Position numbers and translations under genes: made by a program. A stretch of DNA of 64,000 nt from Vibrio variabilis (GTDB lineage Bacteria; Pseudomonadota; Gammaproteobacteria; Enterobacterales; Vibrionaceae): NCBI RefSeq assembly GCF_003263785.1, contig NZ_JYJK01000046.1:1-64000 (forward strand), in the 5' to 3' direction. Shown one piece after another: positions 1 to 9,979 of the stretch (positions within the stretch are counted from its first letter, which is position 1; the number at the start of each line of letters is the position of its first letter). The notes below the pieces were generated by a model that was not told the origin of the DNA, did no database searches, and saw nothing but the letters and a program-made list of their open reading frames with translations.

Positions 1-241
1 CCCCCATGCCGCCTTGTTCAAAGGCTGCGTGACCGTATTGGTCATACGCTGCTTTCTTTTGAGGCTCGGTTAGGATCTCGTACGCTTCTTTTACTTCTTT
101 AAACTTCTCAGCCGCCGCGTCATCACCTTGGTTTCTATCTGGGTGATACTTCATCGCAAGACGCTTATACGCCTTCTTGATGTCGCGCTCTGATGCGTCA
201 CGATCAACGCCTAATACTTCGTAAAAATCACGTTTTGACAT
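1..241 (-). CDS. dnaJ: Chaperone DnaJ, N-terminal part (runs off the window)
   Basis: This is the start of the Hsp40 co-chaperone that delivers unfolded clients to DnaK and stimulates its ATPase in the cytoplasm. About 80 residues are visible. They begin [12 protein letters not shown] and contain the J-domain HPD signature (YHPDRNQ) near residue 33, then the start of the Gly-rich linker at the window edge. The gene lies downstream of dnaK on the same strand, the usual dnaKJ order, but 345 bp away with a tandem repeat and hairpins between. The remainder of the gene is outside the window. Confidence 0.97.
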   Translation of the reverse strand, partial: MSKRDFYEVLGVDRDASERDIKKAYKRLAMKYHPDRNQGDDAAAEKFKEVKEAYEILTEPQKKAAYDQYGHAAFEQGGMG

Positions 242-299
242 ATTGCTTGTTACCAATTACTTCGACAAACAGCCCGACGCTGTTTGGGGATTGTATCGT

Positions 300-386
300 T
301 CTAGATAAGGATTTTAGTCCTTGGTGCTTGGTCCTTGGTCCTTGGTCCTTGGTCCTTGGTCCTTGGAGGTAGTTTCCTTATCTAGA
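300..386. repeat. 7-bp tandem repeat inside an 11-bp inverted repeat, dnaK-dnaJ spacer
   Basis: Positions 318-366 are about seven head-to-tail copies of a TCCTTGG-type heptamer, with one variant copy near the left end. The array lies between perfect 11-bp inverted arms at 300-310 (TCTAGATAAGG) and 376-386 (CCTTATCTAGA), and weaker pairing extends inward. It could be a variable-number repeat inside a small hairpin element. No coding potential is seen. Confidence 0.85.
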
Positions 387-406
387 GCGACAATGTTTAC
401 AAATTT

Positions 407-436
407 GCGGGCGTAAAGGTTACCCCAAACGCCCGC
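407..436 (-). other. Strong hairpin between dnaK and dnaJ
   Basis: An 8-bp GC-rich perfect stem (GCGGGCGT at 407-414, ACGCCCGC at 429-436) with a 14-nt loop lies about 150 nt after dnaK. There is no good T-run on either strand, so a transcript-stability or attenuation role is likelier than a full terminator. The rest of the 242-586 gap holds the tandem repeat and a weaker hairpin near 454-476, and no gene. Confidence 0.5.
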
Positions 437-586
437 AACAATCATTTTTCGAGAACCCAGTTCACTGAATTCTCTAAGCTATAAAGTCCAAGCTCAAGGA
501 GGAAACGCGCAATTTGCTTAGTTTTCACAGAGAAAGTGCAAATGAGCATTTCCGACGCCGAGATTGGGCTTTATAGCGACGAGAAA

Positions 587-2500
587 TTATTTTTTCTCGT
601 CTTTTACTTCTTCAAACTCAGCATCAACAACATCGTCGTCTTGCTTAGGCTGTTCGCCAGCTTCAGCGCCTGCACCTTGTGCTTGAGCTTGCTGCTGTGC
701 GATTTCCATTAGCTTCTGAGCCGCTGCCATTAGCGCTTGAACTTTCGCGTCGATCGCTTCTTTGTCTTCACCTTTACGAGCTTCTTCTAGCTCAGTGATT
801 GCCGCTTCGATCTTCTCTTTCTCTTCTGCAGGTAGCGCTTCACCAGCTTCTTCTACTTGCTTACGAGTACCGTGAATCATTTGGTCTGCTTGGTTACGTG
901 CAGTTGCTAGCTCTTCGAACTTCTTGTCCGCTTCTTTGTTAGCTTCTGCTTCTTGTACCATTTTTTCGATGTCTTCATCGCTTAGACCGCCAGACGCTTG
1001 GATAGTGATCTTCTGCTCTTTACCAGTCGACTTATCTTTCGCAGATACGTGTAGGATACCGTCCGCATCTAGGTCGAAAGTCACTTCAATTTGAGGCATA
1101 CCACGAGGTGCAGCTTGAATGCCTTCTAGGTTGAATTGACCTAGAGACTTGTTGTACATCGCTTGCTTACGCTCACCTTGAAGAACGTGGATAGTTACCG
1201 CGCTCTGGTTGTCTTCTGCTGTAGAGAAAACTTGGTTCGCTTTCGTTGGGATAGTGGTGTTCTTCTCAACAAGCTTAGTCATTACGCCGCCCATAGTCTC
1301 GATACCTAGAGACAGAGGAGTAACGTCTAGTAGAAGTACGTCTTTCACATCACCCGCTAGTACACCACCTTGAACTGCAGCACCCATTGCTACTGCTTCG
1401 TCCGGGTTCACGTCACGGCGAGCTTCTTTACCGAAGAACTCAGCCACTTTCGCTTGAACCATAGGCATACGAGTTTGACCACCAACTAGGATTACGTCGT
1501 TGATGTCGCTTACTGATAGGTCAGCGTCAGCTAGAGCAACTTTTAGTGGCTCAAGAGAACGTTGTACTAGGTCTTCAACTAGAGATTCTAGTTTCGCACG
1601 AGTCACTTTTACGTTCATGTGCTTAGGACCCGTTGCATCTGCAGTTACGTAAGGTAGGTTTACGTCCGTTTGAGAAGTAGAAGAAAGCTCGATTTTCGCT
1701 TTTTCTGCTGCTTCTTTAACACGCTGCATTGCTAGTGGATCGTTCTTAAGATCGATGCCTTGCTCTTTCTTGAACTCTTCAACTAGGTAGTTGATCATGC
1801 GGTTATCGAAGTCTTCACCACCAAGGTGCGTGTCACCGTTAGTTGCTAGAACTTCAAATGTTTTCTCGCCTTCAACTTCATCAATCTCGATGATAGAGAT
1901 ATCGAATGTACCACCACCAAGGTCGTAAACTGCGATAGTGCGGTCGCCGCCTTTCTTGTCAAGACCGTAAGCAAGTGCCGCTGCTGTTGGTTCGTTGATG
2001 ATACGTTTAACTTCTAGACCTGCGATACGACCAGCATCTTTCGTTGCTTGACGCTGTGCATCGTTAAAGTAAGCAGGAACGGTGATAACTGCGCCAGTGA
2101 CTTCCTCACCTAGGAAGTCTTCAGCCGTTTTCTTCATTTTCTTAAGTACTTCAGCAGATACTTGAGGAGCCGCCATTTGCTGGCCTTTTGCTTCTACCCA
2201 TGCATCACCGTTGTCAGCCTTAACGATTTTGTAAGGCATGATTTCGATGTCACGCTGAACTTCTTCGTCTTCAAAACGACGACCGATAAGACGCTTAATA
2301 GCAAATAGCGTGTTCTCTGGGTTTGTAACTGCTTGACGTTTTGCAGGTTGACCAACTAGCGTCTCGCCGTCAGTGTAAGCGATAACCGATGCGGTTGTAC
2401 GCTCACCTTCAGCATTTTCGATTACGCGTGGTTTGTCGCCGTCTAGAACAGCAACACAAGAGTTAGTAGTACCTAAGTCAATACCAATGATTTTACCCAT
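587..2500 (-). CDS. dnaK: Chaperone DnaK (Hsp70)
   Basis: Hsp70 chaperone, 637 aa, the usual length. It folds and refolds client proteins through an ATP cycle driven by DnaJ and the exchange factor GrpE. The nucleotide-binding domain opens with GIDLGTTNS at residues 6-14 and has the second phosphate motif DLGGGTFD near 195. The substrate domain follows, then a Gln/Ala-rich tail ending in [10 protein letters not shown], typical of bacterial DnaK. The start is supported by the family N-terminus [11 protein letters not shown] heat-shock-type promoter lies upstream, and dnaJ follows on the same strand. Confidence 0.99.
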   Translation of the reverse strand: MGKIIGIDLGTTNSCVAVLDGDKPRVIENAEGERTTASVIAYTDGETLVGQPAKRQAVTNPENTLFAIKRLIGRRFEDEEVQRDIEIMPYKIVKADNGDAWVEAKGQQMAAPQVSAEVLKKMKKTAEDFLGEEVTGAVITVPAYFNDAQRQATKDAGRIAGLEVKRIINEPTAAALAYGLDKKGGDRTIAVYDLGGGTFDISIIEIDEVEGEKTFEVLATNGDTHLGGEDFDNRMINYLVEEFKKEQGIDLKNDPLAMQRVKEAAEKAKIELSSTSQTDVNLPYVTADATGPKHMNVKVTRAKLESLVEDLVQRSLEPLKVALADADLSVSDINDVILVGGQTRMPMVQAKVAEFFGKEARRDVNPDEAVAMGAAVQGGVLAGDVKDVLLLDVTPLSLGIETMGGVMTKLVEKNTTIPTKANQVFSTAEDNQSAVTIHVLQGERKQAMYNKSLGQFNLEGIQAAPRGMPQIEVTFDLDADGILHVSAKDKSTGKEQKITIQASGGLSDEDIEKMVQEAEANKEADKKFEELATARNQADQMIHGTRKQVEEAGEALPAEEKEKIEAAITELEEARKGEDKEAIDAKVQALMAAAQKLMEIAQQQAQAQGAGAEAGEQPKQDDDVVDAEFEEVKDEKK

Positions 2501-2606
2501 CAGGCTATCTCCGAATAATTCTATTGTTTCGTTTGCTGCCTCAGTGTGAGGCTGAGAGCCGACAAAAACTGTCCGCTCGCAATAGGTTTGTTTTCTGTAT
2601 GACCCT

Positions 2607-2635
2607 TAGATAAGGGCGTCAAAATGCTTTTCAAG
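2607..2635 (-). promoter_or_regulatory. Sigma-32-like heat-shock promoter of dnaK
   Basis: On the minus strand, CTTGAAA (2629-2635) is followed after about 12 bp by CCCTTATCTA (2607-2616). This approximates the sigma-32 pattern CTTGAAA-N12-15-CCCCATNT, with an imperfect -10. It sits about 110 bp before the dnaK start. A 74-aa open frame here (2521-2745) looks spurious. Confidence 0.6.
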
Positions 2636-2726
2636 GGAAAAAGTGAAAAAAGTTTAAGTTTTTTCTGCTGCCCTAGTGCACCTGAATACCATTTATACCC
2701 GATGGCTTGCGTTGTAATTGCTTGAA

Positions 2727-2759
2727 AAATAAAAAACGGAGCCAAAATCGGCTCCGTTT
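2727..2759 (-). terminator. Rho-independent terminator of the symporter gene
   Basis: The stem AAACGGAGCC/GGCTCCGTTT spans 2734-2759, followed on the minus strand by a T-rich run. It lies just past the stop codon of the symporter at 2784. Confidence 0.85.
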
Positions 2760-2783
2760 ATCATCTAAAGAATTTTTTTGTTC

Positions 2784-4064
2784 TTATGCATGGCTCTCTG
2801 CAAGTACGGCGTCAGAATCTTGAGTTTCTGGCTGACCAATCTCACCTTCGCTACCCGCAACAATGGTGTTGACTGCAGTATCACCAACCACGTTTGAGCT
2901 AGTACAGAACATGTCATTGATACGGTCAACAGCAGCAACAATAGCTAAGCCTTCTGGTGGCAAGCCTAGTTGGTGAAGGATAACACCAATCATCACTACG
3001 CCGCCGCCTGGAACACCACCCGCACCAATTGAAAGTAGGAGTACCGTAAAGCCTAGAGTAAACAGATCGCTCATTTGGATTGGCTGACCGAAGGCATTAG
3101 CGATGAAGATAGCCGCAATCGCGATGTAGATAGACGCACCTGCCATGTTCATAGTCGCACCTAGAGGTACACCAAAACCAGCTACAGATTTAGACACACC
3201 AATCTTGTCTGTCAGAGTGCGCATCGTCACAGGAATCGTCGCGTTAGAGCTTGCCGTTGATAGTGAGAACAGAACCTGCTCGCGAGTCGCACGGATAAAC
3301 TGTGCTGGCGTCATTTTCGTCGTCGCGCCAACCATTAGAGGGTAAACCACAAAGATCCACAGAACAAGAATACCCACAACCAGTGCCACATAGCCCGCTA
3401 CCGAAGCTAGTGTGTTTGCATCAAGCGTTGCGCCAAGCTGAATCATCAATGCAAATACACCATATGGTGCTAGGCTCATGACAAGACCAATGAGCTTCAT
3501 CATCACATCATTTGCTACTTTGAATGCGTTGATAGCAGGACCGCCTTTTTTATCCAGAGCTTGGATAGCTAGACCTGTCAGAATCGCCATGAAGATGATT
3601 TGTAGCATGTCACCGTTAGCAAACGCCTGAATTGGGTTGCTCGGGACGATGTTAGTGATCATTGAGAAAATATCTGGCGTCGTCGTTGATGTGATTGCCA
3701 CAGACTCCGCAACAGTACCGCCTAAGTTAGCACCCGCACCCGGCTGAACGACCATACCGATAGCAAGTGCAAAAGTAATCGCAATCACAGTATTTAGAAT
3801 GTAAAGCGCAAAAGTTTTGCCGCCAAGGCGACCGAAAGAGTTGATGTCTTTAAGCTCTACAATACCGCAAACGATAGAAACGTATACCAATGGCACAACA
3901 AGTAGTTTGATTAATGAGACGAACATGCCGCCTACGCCTTCTGCAAAACCAAGAAGGTATTGGTCAAAAAGGCTAACACCTGCGAAAAGGTACTGGATAG
4001 CTGTACCAATTAATAGGCCAGCAAATAGACCTATAAAGATCTTTTGGGATAGTGATTTATTCAT
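2784..4064 (-). CDS. Dicarboxylate/amino acid:cation symporter (DAACS family, GltP-like)
   Basis: A 426-aa inner-membrane secondary transporter of the glutamate/dicarboxylate symporter family, which couples uptake of acidic amino acids or C4-dicarboxylates to Na+ or H+. Visible hallmarks are several hydrophobic helices, the Ser-rich re-entrant loop (SLSTASSNATIPVTM), the NMAGAS segment, GAGGVPGGG and the C-terminal DRINDMFCTSSNVVGD substrate/cation motif. It is a single-gene unit with its own terminator. The exact substrate (glutamate, aspartate, malate or other) cannot be read from the sequence, so no symbol is given. Confidence 0.9.
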   Translation of the reverse strand: MNKSLSQKIFIGLFAGLLIGTAIQYLFAGVSLFDQYLLGFAEGVGGMFVSLIKLLVVPLVYVSIVCGIVELKDINSFGRLGGKTFALYILNTVIAITFALAIGMVVQPGAGANLGGTVAESVAITSTTTPDIFSMITNIVPSNPIQAFANGDMLQIIFMAILTGLAIQALDKKGGPAINAFKVANDVMMKLIGLVMSLAPYGVFALMIQLGATLDANTLASVAGYVALVVGILVLWIFVVYPLMVGATTKMTPAQFIRATREQVLFSLSTASSNATIPVTMRTLTDKIGVSKSVAGFGVPLGATMNMAGASIYIAIAAIFIANAFGQPIQMSDLFTLGFTVLLLSIGAGGVPGGGVVMIGVILHQLGLPPEGLAIVAAVDRINDMFCTSSNVVGDTAVNTIVAGSEGEIGQPETQDSDAVLAESHA

Positions 4065-4246
4065 TCAATAACTCCAGAATGTTGTATTTGTTCCCTATAT
4101 TTTTATAGTTATTTGCTTTCTTATTTGAAGAAAGCTCAGGGGATATTACAGATCTAAAGCCAGATTGAAAGCATAAATTTTACATTTCCTTATCCATTTT
4201 TTAAAGTTTATAAATCCAAATTTTAAGATAAAATTAGAATAAAAAA

Positions 4247-4276
4247 CCAAAAAAATGAAGCCAATAAGGCTTCATT
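4247..4276 (-). terminator. Rho-independent terminator of grpE
   Basis: The perfect 9-bp stem AATGAAGCC/GGCTTCATT (4254-4276) has a 5-nt loop and is followed on the minus strand by a T-run. It lies about 60 bp after the grpE stop. Confidence 0.85.
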
Positions 4277-4335
4277 TTATAGAATGGAGAATTTTGTTGG
4301 GACAACCTCTAGTGTCAACCCCTAGAAATTTTCTG

Positions 4336-4944
4336 TTACTTTGACACCATAACCATAGCTGGTCGGATCACTCGGCCATTGAGCTCATAACCCTTTTGCA
4401 TAACAAACATAACGGTATTCGGCTCGTGATCGGCACTTTCCTGAATAGACATTGCTTGGTGCTGCTCAGGGTTGAATGCTTCACCTTCTGGGTTGATCTC
4501 TTTTAGACCAAACTTAGCAACCACATCAACAAACGTCTTGTGCGTCATTTCGACACCTTCAACGATCGGTTTTACCGCTTCGTTTTCAGCATCTGCAGCT
4601 GCGATCGCACGCTCTAGATTGTCAATTACAGGTAGCAGCTCTTCCGCGAACTTGTTCAGTGCGTACTTACGAGCCTTGTCAATTTCTTGCTCAGTGCGGC
4701 GACGCATGTTTTCAACGTCTGCTTTCGCTCGTAGCACAGAATCTTGCTGCTCTTTCACTTTCGCTTCGCTCGACAGTAGCGCCGCTTCTAGTTGCGCAAT
4801 CTTAGCTTCTTGAATGTCTTGCTCGGATTCTTCGTTCCATTCCACGTCAGCGTCAGAACCTACCACCTCTGCATCTTCCTGTTTTGCTTCCGCTTCTTGG
4901 GTGTTTAGCTCTTCTTGATTTACCTTATTTTCTTCGTTGCTCAT
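4336..4944 (-). CDS. grpE: Nucleotide exchange factor GrpE
   Basis: A 202-aa cytoplasmic co-chaperone that releases ADP from DnaK and acts as a thermosensor. The acidic, disordered N-terminus (about residues 1-50) is followed by the long dimerising coiled coil (about 50-115) and the beta-wing domain, which ends with the conserved [18 protein letters not shown]. The SD GGAGAG lies just before the ATG. The gene is divergent from nadK and is driven by a clear sigma-32 promoter in the intergenic region. It is close to dnaKJ, so most of the DnaK machine is encoded within 5 kb. Confidence 0.98.
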   Translation of the reverse strand: MSNEENKVNQEELNTQEAEAKQEDAEVVGSDADVEWNEESEQDIQEAKIAQLEAALLSSEAKVKEQQDSVLRAKADVENMRRRTEQEIDKARKYALNKFAEELLPVIDNLERAIAAADAENEAVKPIVEGVEMTHKTFVDVVAKFGLKEINPEGEAFNPEQHQAMSIQESADHEPNTVMFVMQKGYELNGRVIRPAMVMVSK

Positions 4945-5049
4945 GGTCTCTCCGGAATACTCGCTTCAAGGCAATGCATAATACGACTCACCCACAATTC
5001 TTAGGAACTAAATCGCACCAAACACTGCATATATACATACTTTGGGTAT

Positions 5050-5078
5050 ATTATGGGGATGAAGATTTGTGATTCAAG
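5050..5078 (-). promoter_or_regulatory. Sigma-32 heat-shock promoter of grpE
   Basis: On the minus strand, CTTGAA (5073-5078), a 14-bp spacer and CCCCATAAT (5050-5058) give a near-perfect sigma-32 promoter. It would give grpE a leader of roughly 100 nt. It lies directly before nadK, which runs the other way. Confidence 0.8.
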
Positions 5079-5099
5079 CACTAATAGTTTGGAAGTGAT

Positions 5100-5984
5100 A
5101 TGAAAAAACCCTTTGAGGTGATCGCCATCATAGGCAAACCTCGAGCTCAGCAAGCCATTCAAACCCATAAAGAGCTGTTTTTGTGGCTCACCTCGAAAGG
5201 CTACAAGGTTCTTGTCGATGATCGTCTTATCGATATTCTTGTCGACATCCCAAGGCAGCACTTCTTCAGCTTAGTGCGGATAGGCCGAGAAGCCGACTTG
5301 GCGATTGTGGTTGGCGGCGACGGGAATATGCTTGGTGCAGCTCGTGTATTATCTCGATTCGATGTAGCTGTGATTGGTGTCAATCGTGGCAACCTTGGCT
5401 TTCTTACAGATCTCAACCCTGAAGGCTTTGAAACCGCGCTCGAATCTGTGCTCAAGGGTGAATACCTTGAGGAGAAACGTTTTCTCCTAGAAGCGGAAAT
5501 TCATCGACACGGGCAAATAAAAAGTCATAACGCCGCACTCAATGAAGCGGTTCTTCACCCGGGACAAGTCGCGCATATGATCGAATTTGAAGTCTATATT
5601 GATGACTCTTTCGCGTTCAGTTTGCGCTCTGACGGGCTTATTGTGTCTACGCCAACAGGCTCCACGGCCTACTCACTCTCCGGTGGTGGCCCTATATTAT
5701 CATCACAACTCAATGCAATCTCATTAGTGCCGATGTTCCCACATACCTTGTCGAGTCGCCCATTGGTGGTTGATGGCAACTGTTGTATCAAACTGGTTGT
5801 CTCTCCTGATAACCGTGGCACCCAAGAAGTCAGCTGCGATGGACAAATCTCGCTACCGGTATCGCCTGGTGACGAAATCCATATCTATCAAAGCCCGAAT
5901 GCGCTAAAACTGATCCATCCAAAAGATTACAGCTACTATCACGTACTGCGAAACAAACTCGGATGGTCGAGCAAACTGTTTTAA
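5100..5984 (+). CDS. nadK: NAD kinase
   Basis: A 294-aa ATP-dependent NAD kinase that makes NADP+ from NAD+ in the cytoplasm, normally an essential step. It carries the family GGDGN motif at residues 72-76, the [11 protein letters not shown] segment near 97-107 and the Gly-rich [15 protein letters not shown] segment near 180-195. Its length matches E. coli NadK (292 aa). It lies between grpE (divergent) and recN, the same order as in E. coli. A hairpin terminator follows. Confidence 0.98.
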   Translation: MKKPFEVIAIIGKPRAQQAIQTHKELFLWLTSKGYKVLVDDRLIDILVDIPRQHFFSLVRIGREADLAIVVGGDGNMLGAARVLSRFDVAVIGVNRGNLGFLTDLNPEGFETALESVLKGEYLEEKRFLLEAEIHRHGQIKSHNAALNEAVLHPGQVAHMIEFEVYIDDSFAFSLRSDGLIVSTPTGSTAYSLSGGGPILSSQLNAISLVPMFPHTLSSRPLVVDGNCCIKLVVSPDNRGTQEVSCDGQISLPVSPGDEIHIYQSPNALKLIHPKDYSYYHVLRNKLGWSSKLF

Positions 5985-6019
5985 TAAAATCAGATAGATA
6001 ATCGTCATTCCAATCGATA

Positions 6020-6047
6020 GCCTCAATGTTTTCATTGAGGCTTTTCT
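6020..6047 (+). terminator. Rho-independent terminator of nadK
   Basis: The stem CCTCAATG/CATTGAGG (6021-6040) has a TTTT loop and is followed by CTTTTCT. It lies 36 bp after the nadK stop. Confidence 0.8.
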
Positions 6048-6132
6048 GTATCTGGGGCCTAAATCCCTGCCTTTTCGATCAAATAATCAGCAACAGTGCG
6101 TCCTGTCACATAAAAATTTACCTGTGCAACTT

Positions 6133-6152
6133 TACTGTATAAAGAAACAGTA
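6133..6152 (+). promoter_or_regulatory. LexA (SOS) box 1 of recN
   Basis: CTGT-N8-ACAG within a TACTGT...ACAGTA palindrome matches the gammaproteobacterial LexA box. It sits about 50 bp before the recN start, where it would overlap the promoter. Confidence 0.85.
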
Positions 6153-6154
6153 TA

Positions 6155-6174
6155 TACTGAACTTACATACAGTA
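6155..6174 (+). promoter_or_regulatory. LexA (SOS) box 2 of recN
   Basis: CTGA-N8-ACAG within TACTGA...ACAGTA is one mismatch from consensus and lies three bases after box 1. Tandem LexA boxes are typical of recN, one of the most tightly repressed SOS genes in E. coli. Confidence 0.75.
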
Positions 6175-6200
6175 GTGTTCATTTAAACAGGTAACTAAAA

Positions 6201-7865
6201 ATGCTGTCTCATCTAAGTGTTAATAATTTTGCTATCGTAAAATCGCTGCAGTTAGAACTATGTACAGGTATGACAACCATCACTGGCGAAACTGGCGCAG
6301 GTAAATCTATTGCTATCGATGCGCTTGGGCTGTGTTTAGGTGGCCGTGCCGACGCTGGCGCCGTACGTGCTGGTGAAGACAAAACCGAAGTCACTGCCGC
6401 ATTTGCGATTGAGAACAATCAACAAGCGACACGCTGGCTCGAAGATAATGACCTGTTTGATGGCACTGAATGTATCTTGCGCCGCACCATTACCAAGGAA
6501 GGCCGTTCTCGCGCTTTCATTAATGGCAGTCCGGTTCCACTATCGCAGCTTAAATCACTTGGTCAGTTGCTGATAAACATCCATGGTCAGCATGCGCATC
6601 ACCAATTGATGAAGAGTGATTATCAGCTTAGCTTGCTTGACCAATACGCAGGTCACACTGCACTGCTTAAACAGGTTCGTTCAAAATACCAAACCTGGCG
6701 TAGTGCCGATATTGCACTCACCAAACTGAAAGAGAACAGTGCTAACAACCTAGCTCAACTGCAGTTGCTCGAATATCAGATCAAAGAGCTCAATGAGCTA
6801 GCGATTGGCGAAGACGAATTCCCCGAACTTGAACAAGAACACAAACGTTTATCCAACAGTGGTGAATTGGCGGTGACATGCCAACAAGCCATCGACATCA
6901 TCTACGAGGGTGATGAAGTCAACGCGCTTGCCATGCTGCAAACCGCCAGCAGTAAACTGCTGCAGCTTGTCGAGCTCGACGCGGGCCTAACGCCATTGCC
7001 TAACATGATTGAAGAAGCCATCATTCAAATTGAAGAGGCCAATACCGAGCTGCGCAATTACCTCGACAAGATTGATGTTGATCCTGAGCGTATGGCTTAT
7101 GTAGAAGAGCGTTTTTCTAAAATCATGTCACTGGCACGCAAACACCACGTGATGCCAGAAGAGCTCTACCAGCACCATCAGGACTTACTCGCACAAATCG
7201 AAGCACTCGATTGCTCAGACGAAAAAATGGCAGAAATGGAGCAAGAAGTGGCAAACCACTTTGACGCTTATGTCAGAGCCAGTGAAAAGCTGAGTAAATC
7301 TCGTGGACGCTACGCAAAAGAACTCAACAAGCTGATTTCTCAAAGCATGCATGAGCTGAGTATGGAGAAAGCCAAATTCGCCATTGATGTCGCATTTCAA
7401 TCTGACCACCCTTCCCCAACTGGCATGGATAGCGTGGTGTTCTTGGTCTCTACCAACCCAGGCCAGCCTATGCAACCGATCGCCAAAGTGGCCTCTGGTG
7501 GTGAGCTATCGCGGATATCCTTGGCTATCCAAGTGATCACTGCGCAAAAAGTCGATACGCCAAGTCTTATCTTCGATGAAGTCGATGTAGGTATCAGCGG
7601 CCCCACTGCCGCAGTAGTGGGTAAAATGCTGCGTAAGCTGGGCGAATCGACGCAAGTGCTGTGTGTGACTCACTTGCCACAGGTAGCCGGTCATGGCCAT
7701 CAGCAGCTGTTTGTTACCAAAACGACCAAAGCCAACAAAACCGAGACCAGCATGCTGACTCTAAATGAGCAAGAGCGTATCAGTGAACTTGCTCGCTTAC
7801 TCGGTGGCAGCCAAATCACCGATTCAACGCTGGCTAATGCGAAAGAACTGCTCATCGCCGCGTGA
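6201..7865 (+). CDS. recN: DNA repair protein RecN (SMC-like)
   Basis: A 554-aa SMC-family ATPase involved in double-strand-break repair and sister-chromatid cohesion. The Walker A motif [10 protein letters not shown] is near residues 27-37. A central coiled coil of about 300 residues follows. The C-terminal half carries the ABC signature region ([14 protein letters not shown]) and Walker B ([12 protein letters not shown]). The length matches E. coli RecN (553 aa). The start is the ATG 27 bp after the second LexA box. Expression should be DNA-damage induced. Confidence 0.98.
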   Translation: MLSHLSVNNFAIVKSLQLELCTGMTTITGETGAGKSIAIDALGLCLGGRADAGAVRAGEDKTEVTAAFAIENNQQATRWLEDNDLFDGTECILRRTITKEGRSRAFINGSPVPLSQLKSLGQLLINIHGQHAHHQLMKSDYQLSLLDQYAGHTALLKQVRSKYQTWRSADIALTKLKENSANNLAQLQLLEYQIKELNELAIGEDEFPELEQEHKRLSNSGELAVTCQQAIDIIYEGDEVNALAMLQTASSKLLQLVELDAGLTPLPNMIEEAIIQIEEANTELRNYLDKIDVDPERMAYVEERFSKIMSLARKHHVMPEELYQHHQDLLAQIEALDCSDEKMAEMEQEVANHFDAYVRASEKLSKSRGRYAKELNKLISQSMHELSMEKAKFAIDVAFQSDHPSPTGMDSVVFLVSTNPGQPMQPIAKVASGGELSRISLAIQVITAQKVDTPSLIFDEVDVGISGPTAAVVGKMLRKLGESTQVLCVTHLPQVAGHGHQQLFVTKTTKANKTETSMLTLNEQERISELARLLGGSQITDSTLANAKELLIAA

Positions 7866-8034
7866 TTGCACTGCGAGAAGATAGTTCCCTAGCAAGCCAA
7901 GATTAACTGAGGATTGTTGCTTAACTCATAAAACCGAGCTTGAGCGACAATCTTACGCAGACAAGTTTTTACTTCTGGCTCATCCTTGTTTATTATCTTT
8001 GCAGTTTCACAAATCGACGTTGTAAATTAAAGCT

Positions 8035-8394
8035 ATGCAATTTAAGAAGTGGTTACTTGCATTACCACTAGCACTCAGTGTGCTGACAGGATGTTCAGTA
8101 ATAGAAAAAATCGTATATCGCATTGATATCAACCAAGGCAACTTCGTTGAGCAAAGTGCGGTAGACCAACTGCGTTATGGCATGACCAAAGAGCAAGTTC
8201 GCTTCGTTCTTGGCTCTCCAATGCTTATTGAAAACGGCTACCCGAATACTTGGTACTACATCTACCACGCAACCAAGGGACACGATGATTCTGTTCAGCA
8301 GAACCTCATCGTCAACTTTGACGGTAATGGCGTGTTAGCGTCTATCGCTGGCGACTACGAAGCAAGCGATAACTTCTTCGACGCACTGAATTAG
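8035..8394 (+). CDS. bamE: Outer membrane assembly lipoprotein BamE
   Basis: A 119-aa lipoprotein of the BAM complex, which inserts beta-barrel proteins into the outer membrane. It has a lipoprotein signal peptide with lipobox LTGC (Cys20) and the SmpA/OmlA fold region, including the [15 protein letters not shown] motif near residue 48. It follows recN, as in E. coli, 169 bp downstream and probably from its own promoter. It converges with ratA-rnfH across a bidirectional terminator. Confidence 0.96.
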   Translation: MQFKKWLLALPLALSVLTGCSVIEKIVYRIDINQGNFVEQSAVDQLRYGMTKEQVRFVLGSPMLIENGYPNTWYYIYHATKGHDDSVQQNLIVNFDGNGVLASIAGDYEASDNFFDALN

Positions 8395-8407
8395 CTCGTT
8401 AAAATAC

Positions 8408-8435
8408 AAAAAGCTCGCCTAGGCGAGCTTTTTTC
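8408..8435 (+). terminator. Bidirectional terminator between bamE and rnfH
   Basis: The perfect 10-bp stem AAGCTCGCCT/AGGCGAGCTT (8411-8430) is followed by a T-run on the plus strand and has an A-run before it, so it can end both bamE and the opposing rnfH transcript. Confidence 0.85.
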
Positions 8436-8457
8436 GTTTCTGCAGTAAGCAAAGGTA

Positions 8458-8820
8458 TTAGCTTGCTTCCGCACTCTTTCTAAGTGGCGATGGCTTGCCG
8501 CCTGTCACCGGATCGGCTTTGCCAGCGTTTTTAGCTTGTTCAGCACGCTTGCGTCTGATTTCTTTTGGATCGGCCAGTAGCGGGCGATAAATCTCAATGC
8601 GGTCTTTATCTCTTACCGTGGCATCCAGCTTCACGTTACGGCTAAAAACGCCAACCTTGTTGACCGACAAATCGATCTCTGGATACACCGACAGCACGCC
8701 CGACTTTTGGATAATCTCTTCCACCGTCGATTCATGGTTCACCACCAACTGAAAAACGCGCTGTTCATTCGGTAGGGCGTAAACCACTTCTACGTGAATA
8801 AGCTGAGCATCAGCACTCAT
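8458..8820 (-). CDS. rnfH: RnfH family protein (RatB, UPF0125)
   Basis: A 120-aa ubiquitin-like-fold protein of the RnfH/RatB family, whose cellular role is unclear. It reads [16 protein letters not shown] at the start and has the conserved [21 protein letters not shown] segment near the C-terminus. I start it at 8820 rather than 8841 because GAGGTG lies correctly before that ATG and the overlap with ratA then falls to 11 bp. It is translationally coupled to ratA, the standard ratAB arrangement. Confidence 0.9.
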   Translation of the reverse strand: MSADAQLIHVEVVYALPNEQRVFQLVVNHESTVEEIIQKSGVLSVYPEIDLSVNKVGVFSRNVKLDATVRDKDRIEIYRPLLADPKEIRRKRAEQAKNAGKADPVTGGKPSPLRKSAEAS

Positions 8821-9250
8821 AGGTGTACACCTCTTTGGCACGCTTAGTAAACGCGTTCACCATGTTACTGGTGACATCGTGGAAGATCTTTCCAAACGCC
8901 AATTCAATCATTTTGCTTGAGAATTCGAACTCAAGTTTTAGCTCAACTTTGCACGCCTGATCATCGAGTGGAATGAAAGACCAAACGCCTTTGAGCATTT
9001 TAAATGGCCCGTCCACCAGCTCCATCAGGATCTCGCTTCCATGCACCAAAGTATTCGCAGTGGTAAATGTTTTACTGATCCCTGCCTTTGAAACGTCTAC
9101 CGACGCAACCATCGCTGAGTTTGTTGCCTCTAGTACACGCGAACCTGAACAGCCCGGCAAAAAATCAGGATAACTGGCGACATCATTAACCAAGTTAAAC
9201 ATTTGATCAGCGCTAAACATCACGAGCGCTGAGCGAGTCACTTGTTGCAT
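8810..9250 (-). CDS. ratA: RatA-type START-domain protein (COQ10-like)
   Basis: A 146-aa START/SRPBCC-fold protein. In E. coli RatA is reported to bind 50S subunits and block subunit joining; related COQ10 proteins bind ubiquinone, so either role is possible here. Visible family features are the [34 protein letters not shown] opening and the WSFIPLDD segment. It is first in a two-gene operon with rnfH and is divergent from smpB. Both neighbours fit a conserved translation-quality-control neighbourhood. Confidence 0.93.
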   Translation of the reverse strand: MQQVTRSALVMFSADQMFNLVNDVASYPDFLPGCSGSRVLEATNSAMVASVDVSKAGISKTFTTANTLVHGSEILMELVDGPFKMLKGVWSFIPLDDQACKVELKLEFEFSSKMIELAFGKIFHDVTSNMVNAFTKRAKEVYTYEC

Positions 9251-9425
9251 AAAAACTCCCCAAACTAAAAGGTTGCCTCCGATTCTACTGTTAAGCAGCT
9301 GTTAGCTCAAGTCACACGCTCATAGCCTTTAGTAATCGGGAGGTAACGCGCGCTCACACAAAACAAAAGCTTGGCAAATAAAACCCTTCCCTAAACGCAA
9401 AAACTCGCCGTATAATGACGCCATT

Positions 9426-9911
9426 ATGGTAAAGAAGAATTCAAAGAATAAAGCGGGTAGCAATACCATCGCTCAGAACAAGAAAGCTCGCCACGAATTT
9501 CACATTCAAGACGAGATCGAAGCTGGTATCGAGCTGCAAGGCTGGGAAGTAAAATCCCTACGCTCAGGCAAAGCGAATATCGCTGAGAGCTACGTTTTCC
9601 TGCGTGATGGCCAAGCTTACATCAGCGGCATGTCAATCATTCCGCTTAACCAAGCATCAACTCACATTGTTGCCGAGCCAACACGCGTGCGCAAACTGCT
9701 CTTGCACCGCCGCGAACTGGACAAGCTTATTGGTCTCGTTAACCGTGACGGCATGACGCTAGTTGCTACGACTATGTATTGGTCGCGCTCTTGGGCTAAG
9801 ATCAAAGTAGGCGTCGCGAAAGGTAAAAAGCTTCACGACAAACGTGCTGATTTAAAAGAAAAAGATTGGGCACGCGATAAAGCGCGAATCATGAAGAGCA
9901 ATTTGCGCTAA
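9426..9911 (+). CDS. smpB: SsrA-binding protein SmpB
   Basis: A 161-aa tmRNA partner that brings tmRNA to stalled ribosomes in trans-translation. It has the SmpB core ([26 protein letters not shown]) and the basic C-terminal tail ending [15 protein letters not shown], which follows the empty mRNA channel. It lies immediately upstream of ssrA, the common gammaproteobacterial arrangement that places both parts of the rescue system together. Confidence 0.98.
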   Translation: MVKKNSKNKAGSNTIAQNKKARHEFHIQDEIEAGIELQGWEVKSLRSGKANIAESYVFLRDGQAYISGMSIIPLNQASTHIVAEPTRVRKLLLHRRELDKLIGLVNRDGMTLVATTMYWSRSWAKIKVGVAKGKKLHDKRADLKEKDWARDKARIMKSNLR

Positions 9912-9979
9912 AACTGACCAGTTAAACTCCGCAGTGCTAGACAGGCTAAGCTTTTCTGGTAACATGCGAAGAACACTTT

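Noticed and set aside
2521-2745. 74-aa open frame upstream of dnaK
   Set aside because: It covers the heat-shock promoter and dnaK leader, has low-complexity residues and no recognisable domain.
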